DNA of 64,000 bases, taken from the NCBI GenBank assembly GCA_946405435.1, contig CAMJHF010000002.1, forward strand, positions 124,001-188,000, read 5' to 3'. A model generated the notes under the pieces. That model worked only from the letters and a program-made list of their open reading frames with translations. It was not told the origin of the DNA and did no database searches. Source of the DNA: an uncultured Bacteroidales bacterium. Lineage in GTDB: Bacteria; Bacteroidota; Bacteroidia; Bacteroidales; UBA932. This document shows, piece after piece, positions 36,670 to 46,496 of the stretch. How positions within the stretch are numbered: the stretch's first letter is position 1; each line of letters begins with the position of its first letter. The position numbers and the translations under genes are program-made.

Positions 36670-37494
36670 ATGAAAAATCGTTTATATCCGGCAGTCCTTG
36701 CCGCTCTTCTTACCGTGGCGGCATGTTCTGCCCCCACCAACATCGTATATTTCCAGGATTCCACTGACAAGGAGATAAAGAACGACGTCCAGGTCGAGTC
36801 CATCCGCCTTCGTCCTGCAGACAAAATCAGCATCATCGTCAACTGTAACGGTGTGGAACTGATGAACCAGTTCAACCTGCCTTATGTCTCACGGTATGTG
36901 GGTTCCCAGACAGAGGGCATGAGCCATGCCAATACCGGCGTCAGCGGTTATATCGTCGATGAGGAAGGCAATATCGATTTCCCCGTCATCGGCAAGATCC
37001 AGGTCGCAGGACTGACCCGTGCCGAGGTCGCCGACAAGATAAAGAACGAGCTTATGAGCCAGGACCTGGTCCGCGATCCTGTTGTCACCGTAGATTACCT
37101 GAATCTCTATGTCTCGCTGATGGGAGAGGTCGCCCGTCCCGGCCGCTACGCCATTTCAAGGGATGTGGTCACCGTGCTTGACGCCCTTGCGCTGGCAGGA
37201 GACCTTACAATCTTCGGCCGCAGGGACAACATCCGCCTCATCCGTGAAGAGAACGGCGTCCAGAAGACCTACCTTGTGGACCTGCGCTCCATGGAGGACC
37301 TCGTCAAGAGCCCTGCCTACTACGTTTGCCAGAACGACCTTATCTATGTCGAGCCCAACGCCATGCGCACTCGCCAGTCCACCGTCAACGGCAACACGGT
37401 CATGAGTACATCATTCTGGATTTCAATAGCTTCGCTTGCGGCAACGATTGTTTCCACAGTCACCGTCGTGGCAATGAGAACTGCATCCCATTAG
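36670..37494 (+). CDS. Wza-like polysaccharide export lipoprotein
   Basis: 274 residues. Lipobox TVAAC with Cys-19. A Poly_export domain (IRLRPADKISIIVN to DPVVTVDYLN), including the conserved VSGYIVDEEGNIDFPVIGKI, then an SLBB domain (YVSLMGEVARPGRYAI to YLVDLRSME), and a C-terminal hydrophobic helix (SFWISIASLAATIVSTVTVVA) that could span the outer membrane as in Wza. First gene of the export block, nine bases before the Wzc-like gene. Confidence 0.92.
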   Translation: MKNRLYPAVLAALLTVAACSAPTNIVYFQDSTDKEIKNDVQVESIRLRPADKISIIVNCNGVELMNQFNLPYVSRYVGSQTEGMSHANTGVSGYIVDEEGNIDFPVIGKIQVAGLTRAEVADKIKNELMSQDLVRDPVVTVDYLNLYVSLMGEVARPGRYAISRDVVTVLDALALAGDLTIFGRRDNIRLIREENGVQKTYLVDLRSMEDLVKSPAYYVCQNDLIYVEPNAMRTRQSTVNGNTVMSTSFWISIASLAATIVSTVTVVAMRTASH

Positions 37495-37503
37495 TTTAAG
37501 ATT

Positions 37504-39927
37504 ATGGCAGATAACAACAATATCGTACGGAGTACGCAAGATAGCCAGGAAACTTTCAATTTCAGGGATTTCCTAACAAAGTGCCTCTCGAAGTGGTACT
37601 GGTTCGTGATTTCCGTAGTGCTTTGCATGGGCATTGCCACTGTGTACATCGTAAAGACTCCGAAGGTCTACACGCGTTCCTCCACCGTCCTCATCAAAGA
37701 GTCTGCGATTCGCCGTACTTCAAACGACCTTGAGTCGATGCTCTCCGCCGGAGGCATGACCCAGCAGAGTTCAAAGATGGCCAACGAAATAATCGCCCTG
37801 CAGTCGCCCGACCTCATGCGCGAGGTGGTGAGCCGCATGGGTCTCGATTTCAACTACAGCGTGGCCGGCCGTGCCCGCAAGCATGTCATCTACGGCGCGT
37901 CACTGCCGATAAAGGCCAAGTTCCTCGAGCCTGCCGGCAGGATTGACATCGTGCTCACTCCGGTTTCCGACAGCACCTTCGAGCTGGAGATGCAAGCCCC
38001 CAAATCAAAGGTGACTCATAAAGTATCAGGCAGTTACGGAGACACTCTCGCTACCGCAAGCGGCCCCCTGGTGATTTCCCTTGTCGATACCCTGTCCAAG
38101 GTCACCCAGCCGATTTACATCAATCATTATTCGCTGCAGGGAGCGACTTCCTCCTATAACAGCAGGCTGTCGGCGTCGGCACTCAACGCCAAGAACTTTG
38201 CGGACGTGATCGAACTCACCATCAGCGACCAGAGCCCGCGCCGCGCCGAGGATGTCCTGGACATGGTTCTGACTATCTACAACGAGAACTGGGTGGATGA
38301 CCGCAACAAGACCGCCGTCAGCACTTCCCACTTCATCGATGACCGTCTGGCCGCCATCGAAACCGACCTCGGCAACGTCGATACCGACATTTCCAACTAC
38401 AAAAGCCGTTACGTAATTCCCGACGTGGCCGCCGTATCGAGCATGTACATGTCCCAGTCTCAGGAGGCGACCCGCCAGCTTCAGGATCTCGACAACCAGC
38501 TCTATTCGGCCCGTTACGTCCGTACCAGCCTGAGCTCTTCAGAGGATTTCTCCAAGATGCTCCCTTCTCCTCCCAGCCTGGCCAACGTAAACGTAACCAA
38601 CCAGATAAGCAAGTACAACGACCTCGTCCTCCGCAGGAACAACCTGGTGGCTAATTCTTCCGAGCGCAACCCTATCGTGCAGGAGATGAACGCCAACCTC
38701 AGCGACATGCGTGCCACCATCCTGGCGTCTATCGACGACATGATCAATACGCTTCAGGCCCAGATCAGCAACATTCAGAAAGCCGAACAGCGTGCTACCT
38801 CCCGTCTGGCCGACAACCCCAAGCAGTCGCAGTACCTTCTCAGCGTAGAGCGTCAGCAGAAGGTCAAGGAAGCCCTTTACATCTTCCTGCTGCAGAAGAG
38901 GGAAGAGAACGAGCTTTCGCAGGCTTTTACAGCTTACAATACGCGTGTGATCACCAGGCCCACCGGCTCTTCGAGGCCCACTTCTCCCAAGACCCAGCAG
39001 ATTCTCCTGGTTGCCCTGCTTCTGGGTATCCTGATACCGCTGGGCATTCTCTACCTGCTGACTGTTACCGATACCAAGATACGTGACCGCAAGGATCTTG
39101 AGTCCATCACGGCCCCTTTCCTCGGAGAGGTGCCTCTCCATGGGAAGAAACGCTTGGATATCAAGCAGTTGAACATGCAGTTGAATAAGAAGCTTAAAAA
39201 GAACCTTCCTGAAGAGAAGGTGTCGTTGCTAGTCCAGCACGGCAACCGCGACGCCGTCAACGAGGCATTCCGCGTGTGCCGTACCAACCTCGAGTTCATG
39301 AGCCGCGGCTCCGACCATCACGTCTTGATCACGACTTCCTTCAATCCCGGTTCCGGAAAGACTTTTGTGGCCTCCAACCTTGGCGCCGCTTTGAGCATCA
39401 AGGGCTTCAAGGTCCTGCTCATCGACGGAGACCTTCGCCACGCCTCGCTTTCGCAGCTTGTCGATTCTCCCAAGAAGGGACTTTCCAACTTCCTTTCCGG
39501 AGAGAACTTCGAGATTTCATCCGTATTTGTCAGGCCTGAAGGCTATGACAATCTGGAAATCCTTCCTGTGGGCATCATTCCTCCCAACCCCAGCGAACTG
39601 GTTGGCAGCAAAGAGTTTGCCGACCTTGTGGCAAGGCTTCGCGAGCAGTATGACTACATAATCATAGACTGTCCTCCTTTCAATATCGTGGCAGATACCC
39701 AGATTATATCTGAAATGGCGGACCGCACGATCTTCGTCGTCCGTGCCGGACTGCTAGACAAGGTTATGCTGGCTGAACTGGAAGACATCTACCAGAGCGG
39801 CAAACTGAACAACCTGTCTGTGCTGCTGAATGCGACCGAGATGACCTCTGGCCGTGGAGGCTACGGATACGGATACCGCTATGGCTACGGTTCATATCAC
39901 TCATATGACTATTATTCCCAGAAGTAA
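37504..39927 (+). CDS. Wzc-like polysaccharide co-polymerase with tyrosine kinase domain
   Basis: 807 residues. Wzz chain-length domain from about residue 17 with first membrane helix near 33-50 (WFVISVVLCMGIATVYIV), a large coiled-coil periplasmic part, second helix near 500-520 (LLVALLLGILIPLGILYLL), then a cytoplasmic BY-kinase domain: Walker A SFNPGSGKTFVASNL (about 615), Walker A' VLLIDGDLRHASL, Walker B YIIIDCPPFN. The C-terminal tail has nine Tyr in the last 23 residues (GYGYGYRYGYG and YDYYS), the autophosphorylation cluster typical of Wzc. It controls length and export of the polysaccharide. Confidence 0.94.
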   Translation: MADNNNIVRSTQDSQETFNFRDFLTKCLSKWYWFVISVVLCMGIATVYIVKTPKVYTRSSTVLIKESAIRRTSNDLESMLSAGGMTQQSSKMANEIIALQSPDLMREVVSRMGLDFNYSVAGRARKHVIYGASLPIKAKFLEPAGRIDIVLTPVSDSTFELEMQAPKSKVTHKVSGSYGDTLATASGPLVISLVDTLSKVTQPIYINHYSLQGATSSYNSRLSASALNAKNFADVIELTISDQSPRRAEDVLDMVLTIYNENWVDDRNKTAVSTSHFIDDRLAAIETDLGNVDTDISNYKSRYVIPDVAAVSSMYMSQSQEATRQLQDLDNQLYSARYVRTSLSSSEDFSKMLPSPPSLANVNVTNQISKYNDLVLRRNNLVANSSERNPIVQEMNANLSDMRATILASIDDMINTLQAQISNIQKAEQRATSRLADNPKQSQYLLSVERQQKVKEALYIFLLQKREENELSQAFTAYNTRVITRPTGSSRPTSPKTQQILLVALLLGILIPLGILYLLTVTDTKIRDRKDLESITAPFLGEVPLHGKKRLDIKQLNMQLNKKLKKNLPEEKVSLLVQHGNRDAVNEAFRVCRTNLEFMSRGSDHHVLITTSFNPGSGKTFVASNLGAALSIKGFKVLLIDGDLRHASLSQLVDSPKKGLSNFLSGENFEISSVFVRPEGYDNLEILPVGIIPPNPSELVGSKEFADLVARLREQYDYIIIDCPPFNIVADTQIISEMADRTIFVVRAGLLDKVMLAELEDIYQSGKLNNLSVLLNATEMTSGRGGYGYGYRYGYGSYHSYDYYSQK

Positions 39928-39937
39928 AGTTTGAGTT

Positions 39938-41857
39938 TTGAGTTTCCACTTAGATAAACAGATAGGCAAGTTTTCGTCCAAGTACCTCGATGTCAAGACG
40001 GTACTGGTCATGGATGTATTCTTGTCGATACTGGCCTCCGCGCTGATTGCCTTCGGGGGCACGTTCACGGATTCCTTCTACACTGTCGGCCTGCGGTACT
40101 GGCTCGTGTGGATGTTGTCATCCCTGCTGTCTTCCTTGGTGATGTTTCTTGCCGTAAGGACGTATGCCATCATTATCCGGCATACAACCTTCAAGGACCT
40201 GGTAAAGTTCGCTATCGCGCTGACCGGCAAGGAAGTCATGATGCTGGTGTCCCTTCTTGCCTTCGTGGGCATGGACGGCGTACTTGTGATGCTGCTTTCC
40301 CTGGACCTGCTGCTTTCGATGCTCCTCATCGTAGGTGTGCGTCTTGTGATGATATACACTTACGATATCTACAAATCAAAGGTCAGGGAACTGCAGAAAT
40401 GCCGCCGTGTCCTTGTGTATGGGACGTCGGACAAGAGCGAATCGGCGATTTCCCGTTTCAAGAATTCTGCCCACTATGAACTTATAGGCGTCATATCTCC
40501 GGACTCTTCCCTTAAATATGCCAAATTCGCGAACAAGTCGGTCTATTATTTCAAAGATGCCAAGGATGTCGACCGTCTTGCCCTCACGCTGTCCGCAACC
40601 GGGGTCCTGTTCACCAGGAAGGAAGATGCCCGCCTCGAGAACGAACGCCTTGTCAAGATTTGCTTCGACCTCGGACTCAAGGTGCTTTATGTTCCCGAGG
40701 TAGGAGAACTTGGAGAGGACAGGGGAGTAGGTATACGCGACGTCAAGATCGAGGACCTTCTTGGCCGCGACGAGATAAAGGTCTCGATGGATGAAATAAA
40801 GGCGGGCTTCTCCGGCAAGACGGTCATGGTCACCGGAGCCGCGGGTTCCATAGGGTCTGAGCTCTGCCGCCAGCTGGCCACATTCGGCATTTCGAAACTG
40901 GTGCTGTTTGACAATGCGGAGACACCCACCCATAACCTGCGCCTTGAGCTGGAGGATACATTCCCCGAACTGGATTTCGCTCCGATAATAGGCGATGTCC
41001 GTTCTCCCCAGCGCCTTGATTATGCATTCCGCCGGTTCCGCCCCGACGTGGTTTTCCATGCGGCTGCCTATAAGCACGTCCCCTTGATGGAAGAGAATCC
41101 TTGCGAGGCCGTGCTTGTCAACTTCGTGGGTACCAGCTATGTGGCGGACAAGTGTATAGAATACGGCGTGGAGAAGATGGTTATGATTTCGACGGACAAA
41201 GCTGTCAATCCCACCAATGTCATGGGATGCAGCAAGCGTCTCGCCGAGATTTACGTCCAGAGCCTTGGCCTGGCCATAGAACAGGGCCAGCACGAAGGCC
41301 ATACACGTTTTGTCACTACCCGTTTCGGCAACGTCCTGGGTTCCAATGGTTCGGTAATCCCTCGTTTTCGCGAGCAGATACGGAAGGGCGGTCCCGTCAC
41401 CGTGACCCATCCGGACATTACGCGTTTCTTCATGACCATTCCCGAGGCCTGCCGCCTTGTGATGGAGGCGGTCATAATGGATACAGCCAACAGGATATGC
41501 GTCTTCGACATGGGCGATCCCGTCAAGATAGATACCCTGGCCCGCAGGATGATCGAGCTTTCCGGGCTTACGGTAGACCGTGACATCAAGATCGAGTACA
41601 CTGGCCTTCGCCCCGGAGAGAAACTCTACGAAGAAGTTCTCTCCAACGTGGAGAACACAGAGCCTACCAAGCACGGGCGCATCCGTGTAGCCAAGGTCCG
41701 TACATACTCCTACGCAGAGGCTCAGGATGCCGTGCACCGGCTAGGAACCCTCGCACGCGAGGTCGAGATTCCTGCCATGGTCAAACTGATGAAGCAGGTG
41801 GTGCCTGAATTTATTTCCAAGAACTCCAAGTTCTCGGAGTATGACCACAAAGGATAA
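39938..41857 (+). CDS. Membrane-bound nucleotide-sugar 4,6-dehydratase/epimerase (FlaA1/CapD family)
   Basis: 639 residues. Four N-terminal membrane helices (about 20-135), a CoA-binding-like Rossmann domain (VLVYGTSDKSESAISRF), then the SDR domain with NAD motif VTGAAGSIGSELCRQL (about residue 300), DVRSPQRLDYAF, and the active-site region MISTDKAVNPTNVMGCSKR in which the canonical YxxxK is replaced by MxxxK, as is usual for this family. It likely converts UDP-GlcNAc to a 6-deoxy-hexulose for the first sugar. The start is uncertain: TTG at 39938 keeps the first helix; no ATG occurs before 40012. Confidence 0.88.
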   Translation: MSFHLDKQIGKFSSKYLDVKTVLVMDVFLSILASALIAFGGTFTDSFYTVGLRYWLVWMLSSLLSSLVMFLAVRTYAIIIRHTTFKDLVKFAIALTGKEVMMLVSLLAFVGMDGVLVMLLSLDLLLSMLLIVGVRLVMIYTYDIYKSKVRELQKCRRVLVYGTSDKSESAISRFKNSAHYELIGVISPDSSLKYAKFANKSVYYFKDAKDVDRLALTLSATGVLFTRKEDARLENERLVKICFDLGLKVLYVPEVGELGEDRGVGIRDVKIEDLLGRDEIKVSMDEIKAGFSGKTVMVTGAAGSIGSELCRQLATFGISKLVLFDNAETPTHNLRLELEDTFPELDFAPIIGDVRSPQRLDYAFRRFRPDVVFHAAAYKHVPLMEENPCEAVLVNFVGTSYVADKCIEYGVEKMVMISTDKAVNPTNVMGCSKRLAEIYVQSLGLAIEQGQHEGHTRFVTTRFGNVLGSNGSVIPRFREQIRKGGPVTVTHPDITRFFMTIPEACRLVMEAVIMDTANRICVFDMGDPVKIDTLARRMIELSGLTVDRDIKIEYTGLRPGEKLYEEVLSNVENTEPTKHGRIRVAKVRTYSYAEAQDAVHRLGTLAREVEIPAMVKLMKQVVPEFISKNSKFSEYDHKG

Positions 41858-42356
41858 ACGGCTTCAGCCCTGCTGGTTCGTGGGGTGCGTGAGAAGTTGT
41901 CAGGAAAAGAAGGTGGCGCAGTCGCTTGCGCGTCTGGGTGTCGAACATTATCTCCCCCTGCGCAGGGAACTGCATAGATGGAGCGACAGGAACAAATTGG
42001 TGGAATGCCTCTTGATCCCACGCTTCATCTTCATTCGCTGCACCGACGGCCAGCGTGCGGCGATACTTGCGGCCGAACCGCGCATCTGGCGCTTCCTGGC
42101 CGCTGACGGCAAGGCCGAGGTGGTACGCGATTCTGAGATGGAAGCCTTTCAAAGGATGGTCGAAGGCAACGGATCAGTGCGTGTAAGCGGAGAGAATCCA
42201 TCTCCGGGCAACAGGGTGCGCGTCATAGACGGACCGCTGGCCGGAATGGAATGTGAGCTGGTAAGCGTTGCCGGCGGCAGGTGCCTGGCGGTTCGCCTTG
42301 GAGCGCTTGGAACGGCTACGGTAGAATTGGACATACAGACAGTTGAAAAGATATGA
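41841..42356 (+). CDS. NusG-like antiterminator (UpxY/RfaH type)
   Basis: 171 residues. NGN domain from CWFVGCVRSCQEKKVAQSL to RFIFIRC (about 10-70), and a C-terminal KOW motif at PGNRVRVIDGPLAGMECEL. Such NusG paralogues bind RNA polymerase and help it through long polysaccharide operons. In Bacteroides capsule loci the upxY gene is normally first; here it is fourth, overlapping the FlaA1-like gene by 17 bases and rfbD by four. Confidence 0.88.
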   Translation: MTTKDKRLQPCWFVGCVRSCQEKKVAQSLARLGVEHYLPLRRELHRWSDRNKLVECLLIPRFIFIRCTDGQRAAILAAEPRIWRFLAADGKAEVVRDSEMEAFQRMVEGNGSVRVSGENPSPGNRVRVIDGPLAGMECELVSVAGGRCLAVRLGALGTATVELDIQTVEKI

Positions 42357-43219
42357 ATATTCTTGTGACTGGTGCCAACGGACAGTTGGGCAGTGAAATA
42401 AAGCTTGTGGCAGCGTCGTCCAGGGACCGCTACATCTTTACTGATGTGGCGGAACTCGACATCACCTCGCCGCAGGATGTGGAGGCCATGATAGAGTCCG
42501 AGAATGTGGATGTGATTGTAAATTGTGCGGCTTTTACCGATGTGGAGGCTGCCGAGGACAACTATTCCCTGGCCGAGCGGCTCAATGCCGAGGCCGTGGG
42601 CATACTCGCCCGCGCCATGGCCGGCAGGGGAGGCCTGCTGGTACATATCAGCACCGACTATGTGTTCGGGAAAGAGGTCTATAACACACCGTGCCGCGAG
42701 GATATGAAGGGCACTCCTACAGGAGTATACGGTCTCACCAAACTGCACGGCGAGCAGGCTGTCCTGGAATCGGGCTGCGAACATGTTATCATACGTACTG
42801 CCTGGCTTTACAGCGAGTTCGGGCGGAATTTCGTAAAGACCATGCTCAGGCTCACTTCTTCCAAGCCTTCCGTGAGCGTGGTGATCGACCAGGTGGGCAC
42901 TCCTACATACGCCCTTGACCTTGCCAAGGCGATTTTCAAGATTCTCGAAGAACGCCTTTATGTTGGCCGAAGCGGCATCTACAACTACTCTGACCAGGGA
43001 GTGTGCAGCTGGTTCGACTTTGCCAGGGAGATAGCTTCAATGGCCGGTAATTCCGCCTGCGAAGTTGTGCCGTGCCGGTCTTCTGAATTCCCGTCCAAGG
43101 TTCAGCGGCCAGCCTACTCTGTATTGGACAAAACCAAGATAATACAAAGTTTCGGAGTCGAGGTCCCTTATTGGAGGGACAGCCTGTCCGAGTGTCTGTC
43201 AAAAATGCAGGTTTTATGA
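42353..43219 (+). CDS. rfbD: dTDP-4-dehydrorhamnose reductase
   Basis: Final step of dTDP-L-rhamnose synthesis. 288 residues; NAD(P) motif [11 protein letters not shown] at the N-terminus, [13 protein letters not shown] (the family's NAAAYTxVDxAE), STDYVFGKE, catalytic YGLTKLHGE, and [17 protein letters not shown]. Overlaps its neighbours by four bases at both ends (ATGA). Confidence 0.94.
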   Translation: MNILVTGANGQLGSEIKLVAASSRDRYIFTDVAELDITSPQDVEAMIESENVDVIVNCAAFTDVEAAEDNYSLAERLNAEAVGILARAMAGRGGLLVHISTDYVFGKEVYNTPCREDMKGTPTGVYGLTKLHGEQAVLESGCEHVIIRTAWLYSEFGRNFVKTMLRLTSSKPSVSVVIDQVGTPTYALDLAKAIFKILEERLYVGRSGIYNYSDQGVCSWFDFAREIASMAGNSACEVVPCRSSEFPSKVQRPAYSVLDKTKIIQSFGVEVPYWRDSLSECLSKMQVL

Positions 43220-44094
43220 AAGGAATAGTTTTGGCCGGCGGTTCCGGCACCCGTCTCTATCCCATTACGAAAGGCGTCAGCAAGCAGCTTCTGCCGATTT
43301 ATGACAAACCCATGGTCTACTATCCCGTGAGCGTGCTCATGCTTGCCGGGATTAGGGATATACTGATTATCTCCACGCCCCAGGACCTTCCGGGCTTCCG
43401 GCGTCTTCTGGGTGACGGTTCCGATTTCGGTGTACGGTTCGAGTATGCGGAGCAGCCGTCTCCGGACGGTCTGGCACAGGCCTTCATCATAGGACGGGAT
43501 TTCATCGGGGACGACTCAGCCTGCCTTGTACTTGGCGACAACATTTTCTACGGTGATGCTTTTACCCCCAAACTCAAAGAGGCCGTACGCACCGCGGAAG
43601 AGGATGGCATGGCTACGGTTTTCGGATATTGGGTCAAGGACCCGGAGCGCTACGGCGTGGCCGAGTTTGACGCTCAAGGGAACTGCCTGAGCATCGAGGA
43701 GAAGCCTGCCAAACCCAAGTCCAATTACGCCGTGGTCGGCCTGTATTTCTATCCCAACAAGGTGGTGGATGTAGCCGCCCACATTAAGCCTTCGGCTCGC
43801 GGAGAGCTTGAGATCACCACCGTCAATCAGGAGTTTCTTGCCGCCGGCGAGCTCAAGGTGCAGACTCTCGGCCGGGGTTTTGCCTGGCTGGACACAGGTA
43901 CATTCGACTCCCTGAGCGACGCCAGCACCTTTGTGGAGGTCATTGAGAAACGCCAGGGCCTTAAAATCGCCTGTCTTGAGGACATCGCATACCGCAAGGG
44001 CTGGATCTCTGCGGAGCGGCTCCGTGAAATAGCGGCCCCGATGGCCAAGAATCAGTATGGACAGTATCTTTTGAAACTTATCGAGGAAAAATGA
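43216..44094 (+). CDS. rfbA: Glucose-1-phosphate thymidylyltransferase
   Basis: First step of dTDP-rhamnose synthesis (dTTP plus glucose-1-phosphate). 292 residues with [20 protein letters not shown] (nucleotide-binding signature), [10 protein letters not shown] and [18 protein letters not shown] 43216 lies in the rfbD stop. Confidence 0.96.
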   Translation: MKGIVLAGGSGTRLYPITKGVSKQLLPIYDKPMVYYPVSVLMLAGIRDILIISTPQDLPGFRRLLGDGSDFGVRFEYAEQPSPDGLAQAFIIGRDFIGDDSACLVLGDNIFYGDAFTPKLKEAVRTAEEDGMATVFGYWVKDPERYGVAEFDAQGNCLSIEEKPAKPKSNYAVVGLYFYPNKVVDVAAHIKPSARGELEITTVNQEFLAAGELKVQTLGRGFAWLDTGTFDSLSDASTFVEVIEKRQGLKIACLEDIAYRKGWISAERLREIAAPMAKNQYGQYLLKLIEEK

Positions 44095-45227
44095 AACGCA
44101 GCATCATCATCACCGGCGGCGCCGGATTCATAGGCAACCATGTGGTGCGCCTGTTCGTAAACAAATATCCAGAGTACCGCATCATCTGTGTCGACTCGCT
44201 GACCTACGCCGGCAACCTTGCCAATCTCAAGGATTTGGAGGATAAGCCCAATTACCGTTTCGTCAAACTCGACATCTGCGATTTCGACTCCCTGTGCGCC
44301 CTGATGGCGGCCGAAAAAGTGGATGGAATCATCCACCTTGCCGCAGAAAGCCATGTTGACCGCAGCATAAAGGACCCGTTCACCTTTGCAAAGACCAATG
44401 TGCTTGGAACGCTCAGCCTGCTGCAGGCTGCCCGCCTTTACTGGGAAAGTCTGCCCGAGAAGTATGAGGGCAAGCGTTTCTACCATATTTCCACCGACGA
44501 GGTCTACGGTGCACTCGAGATGACAAGGCCCGATGGAATCGAGCCTCCGTTCACAACCAAAGCCAGCTCCGGCAGTCATCATCTTGCATACGGCGAGAGA
44601 TTCTTCACCGAGGACACGAAGTACCAGCCCCACAGCCCGTACAGCGCCGCCAAGGCTAGCAGCGACCACTTCGTGCGTGCCTTCCACGACACCTACGGCA
44701 TGCCGACGATTGTGACCAACTGCTCCAACAACTACGGCCCCTATCAATTCCCCGAGAAGCTCATCCCGTTGTTCATCAACAATATACGAAACAGGAAGCC
44801 TCTTCCCGTATACGGCAGGGGAGAGAATGTGCGCGACTGGCTTTATGTAGAAGATCACGCCCGCGCCATCGACCTTATATTCCACAAGGGAAAACCCGCC
44901 GAGACTTATAACATAGGCGGATTCAACGAGTGGAAGAACATCGACGTGATCAAGCTGCTCATCCATACCGTCGACAGGTTGCTGGGCCGTCCCGAAGGTG
45001 CGGACATGGACCTCATAACCTATGTTACCGACCGCGCGGGACACGATCTCCGTTATGCCATCGACAGCCGGAAACTACAGCGTGAGCTGGGCTGGGAGCC
45101 GAGCCTGCAGTTCGAGGAAGGCATAGAGAAAACAGTCCGCTGGTATCTTGACAACCAGGACTGGATGGACAATGTCACCTCAGGAGACTATCAGCGCTAC
45201 TACGAGCAGATGTACTCGGGGCGCTAG
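44091..45227 (+). CDS. rfbB: dTDP-glucose 4,6-dehydratase
   Basis: Second step of dTDP-rhamnose synthesis. 378 residues: NAD motif [29 protein letters not shown] with the catalytic acid pair, [12 protein letters not shown] (Tyr/Lys), and [15 protein letters not shown]. It has an insert of about 20 residues after STDEVYG (around [18 protein letters not shown]), as often in Bacteroidales. The 3' end overlaps the convergent ROK gene by four bases. rfbC (3,5-epimerase) is not in the window. Confidence 0.95.
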   Translation: MKRSIIITGGAGFIGNHVVRLFVNKYPEYRIICVDSLTYAGNLANLKDLEDKPNYRFVKLDICDFDSLCALMAAEKVDGIIHLAAESHVDRSIKDPFTFAKTNVLGTLSLLQAARLYWESLPEKYEGKRFYHISTDEVYGALEMTRPDGIEPPFTTKASSGSHHLAYGERFFTEDTKYQPHSPYSAAKASSDHFVRAFHDTYGMPTIVTNCSNNYGPYQFPEKLIPLFINNIRNRKPLPVYGRGENVRDWLYVEDHARAIDLIFHKGKPAETYNIGGFNEWKNIDVIKLLIHTVDRLLGRPEGADMDLITYVTDRAGHDLRYAIDSRKLQRELGWEPSLQFEEGIEKTVRWYLDNQDWMDNVTSGDYQRYYEQMYSGR

Positions 45228-46423
45228 ATTCCGAGAAGCTTTTTCCTGGCAAGCAGACAGTTGCCAAGCACTATGGCTTTCCTCCCCAGGGTGGAAAGCC
45301 TTATTTTTGTATCTGCCGCCACACGGTCCATCGAAAGCTTGTTGACCGCGGTGCGGATGGGCAGGATGAGGTGTTCCTTTCCTACGATGAGACGGCCGCC
45401 TATGATGACGAGCCCCGGATTGAACATGTTGATGATGCCGGAAATGCCGCGTCCGAGGGTATCTCCGATTTCGCCTATGCATTCTATGGCCAGGACGTCG
45501 CCGTCGCTTACGGCCTTGAGGATTTCGGACAGTTCCAGATTGCCCCTTTCCTTGTATATCCTGGACAGGGAGGAGCGCCTGCCGGCCTTCAGTTTGTCGA
45601 TTATTATCCGGTGGAGGGCGGAGCCTGAGGCGCCTGTTTCCAGGCATCCTATCTTGCCGCAGCGGCACATGATGTTGTTGTCCAGCAGGGGGAAGTGGCC
45701 TATTTCGCCTGAGAATCCAGATTTGCCGTAATACAGATGTCCGTCGAGTATCATGCCCATTCCGAGTCCCCAGCTGAGGTTGATGGCGATCATGTCCTTG
45801 TCGGCGTTCTTGCCGAGATTCATGTACTCTCCGTAGGTGAGGGCGCGGGAGTCGTTTTCGATGCTGACGGGCACATTGAGTTCCCTCTGGAACAGGTCCT
45901 TGAGGGGCAGGTCGTCGCTTACGAAGTAGGTGAGAGAGTAGCCCTGCTCCGGGTTCACGCGTCCGGAAAGGCTCACTCCGGCCGCCAGGACCTTGATCCA
46001 GGGGATGCCGTTGGCTACGACGTTGTCCTTGACCATGCGGCACATGTCTCGGAAAGACTCCGAGTTGGATTCAAGCACGAACTCGATGTCCTCGATGTAT
46101 TTGAGCATGTTGCCCTTGAAGTCCGTGATGGCGATGTGGAAATGGTGCCGCGCCACGTCGATGCCCACGAAATAACCGGCGCTGGGGTTAAGCCCGTAGA
46201 TGCTTGGCCTGCGCCCCCCTGAAGTTCCCATTTTGCCAACGTCAAGGATAAATCCTTCCTCGATAAGTTCAGAAATGAGCTTGGTGACAGTGGGAACGCT
46301 GATTCCGAGAGTTTTGCTGAAGTAGGAAATACTTGAGTCTTCGTGTGTTATACAAAGGCGGAGTATGTCCCGTTTGGCCTCGGAACTCTTGCTGGAACTA
46401 TCATTGAGGAAAGTATTGGTCAT
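45224..46423 (-). CDS. ROK-family transcriptional regulator (NagC/XylR-like)
   Basis: 399 residues. N-terminal winged helix (SISYFSKTLGISVPTVTKLISELIEEGFI, about 30-60), then a ROK sugar-kinase-like domain with VGIDVARHHFHIAI (nucleotide site), the EIGHFPL region and the zinc motif MCRCGKIGCLE. Probably a repressor answering to a sugar or amino sugar; its position beside nucleotide-sugar genes is suggestive but it faces the other way. Confidence 0.88.
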   Translation of the reverse strand: MTNTFLNDSSSKSSEAKRDILRLCITHEDSSISYFSKTLGISVPTVTKLISELIEEGFILDVGKMGTSGGRRPSIYGLNPSAGYFVGIDVARHHFHIAITDFKGNMLKYIEDIEFVLESNSESFRDMCRMVKDNVVANGIPWIKVLAAGVSLSGRVNPEQGYSLTYFVSDDLPLKDLFQRELNVPVSIENDSRALTYGEYMNLGKNADKDMIAINLSWGLGMGMILDGHLYYGKSGFSGEIGHFPLLDNNIMCRCGKIGCLETGASGSALHRIIIDKLKAGRRSSLSRIYKERGNLELSEILKAVSDGDVLAIECIGEIGDTLGRGISGIINMFNPGLVIIGGRLIVGKEHLILPIRTAVNKLSMDRVAADTKIRLSTLGRKAIVLGNCLLARKKLLGI

Positions 46424-46442
46424 CGTGTAGCGAGTAGTTTTG

Positions 46443-46450
46443 CAAAAATA
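46443..46450 (-). promoter_or_regulatory. -7 promoter box of the ROK regulator (TATTTTTG)
   Basis: TAnnTTTG box 19 bases before the ATG; 13 bases from the divergent box at 46464. Confidence 0.8.
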
Positions 46451-46463
46451 ATCAATTAATTCC

Positions 46464-46471
46464 TATATTTG
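46464..46471 (+). promoter_or_regulatory. -7 promoter box of the sensor-trkH operon (TATATTTG)
   Basis: TAnnTTTG box with TTTG at 46439-46442 (21-base spacing) as a possible -33 element; leader about 22 bases. Confidence 0.8.
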
Positions 46472-46496
46472 TGCAGATTTTGTAAAAAAATTTAAA

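Noticed and set aside
40376..41737. 453-codon minus-strand frame opposite the FlaA1/CapD-like gene
   Set aside because: Shadow of a conserved gene; no recognisable domain.
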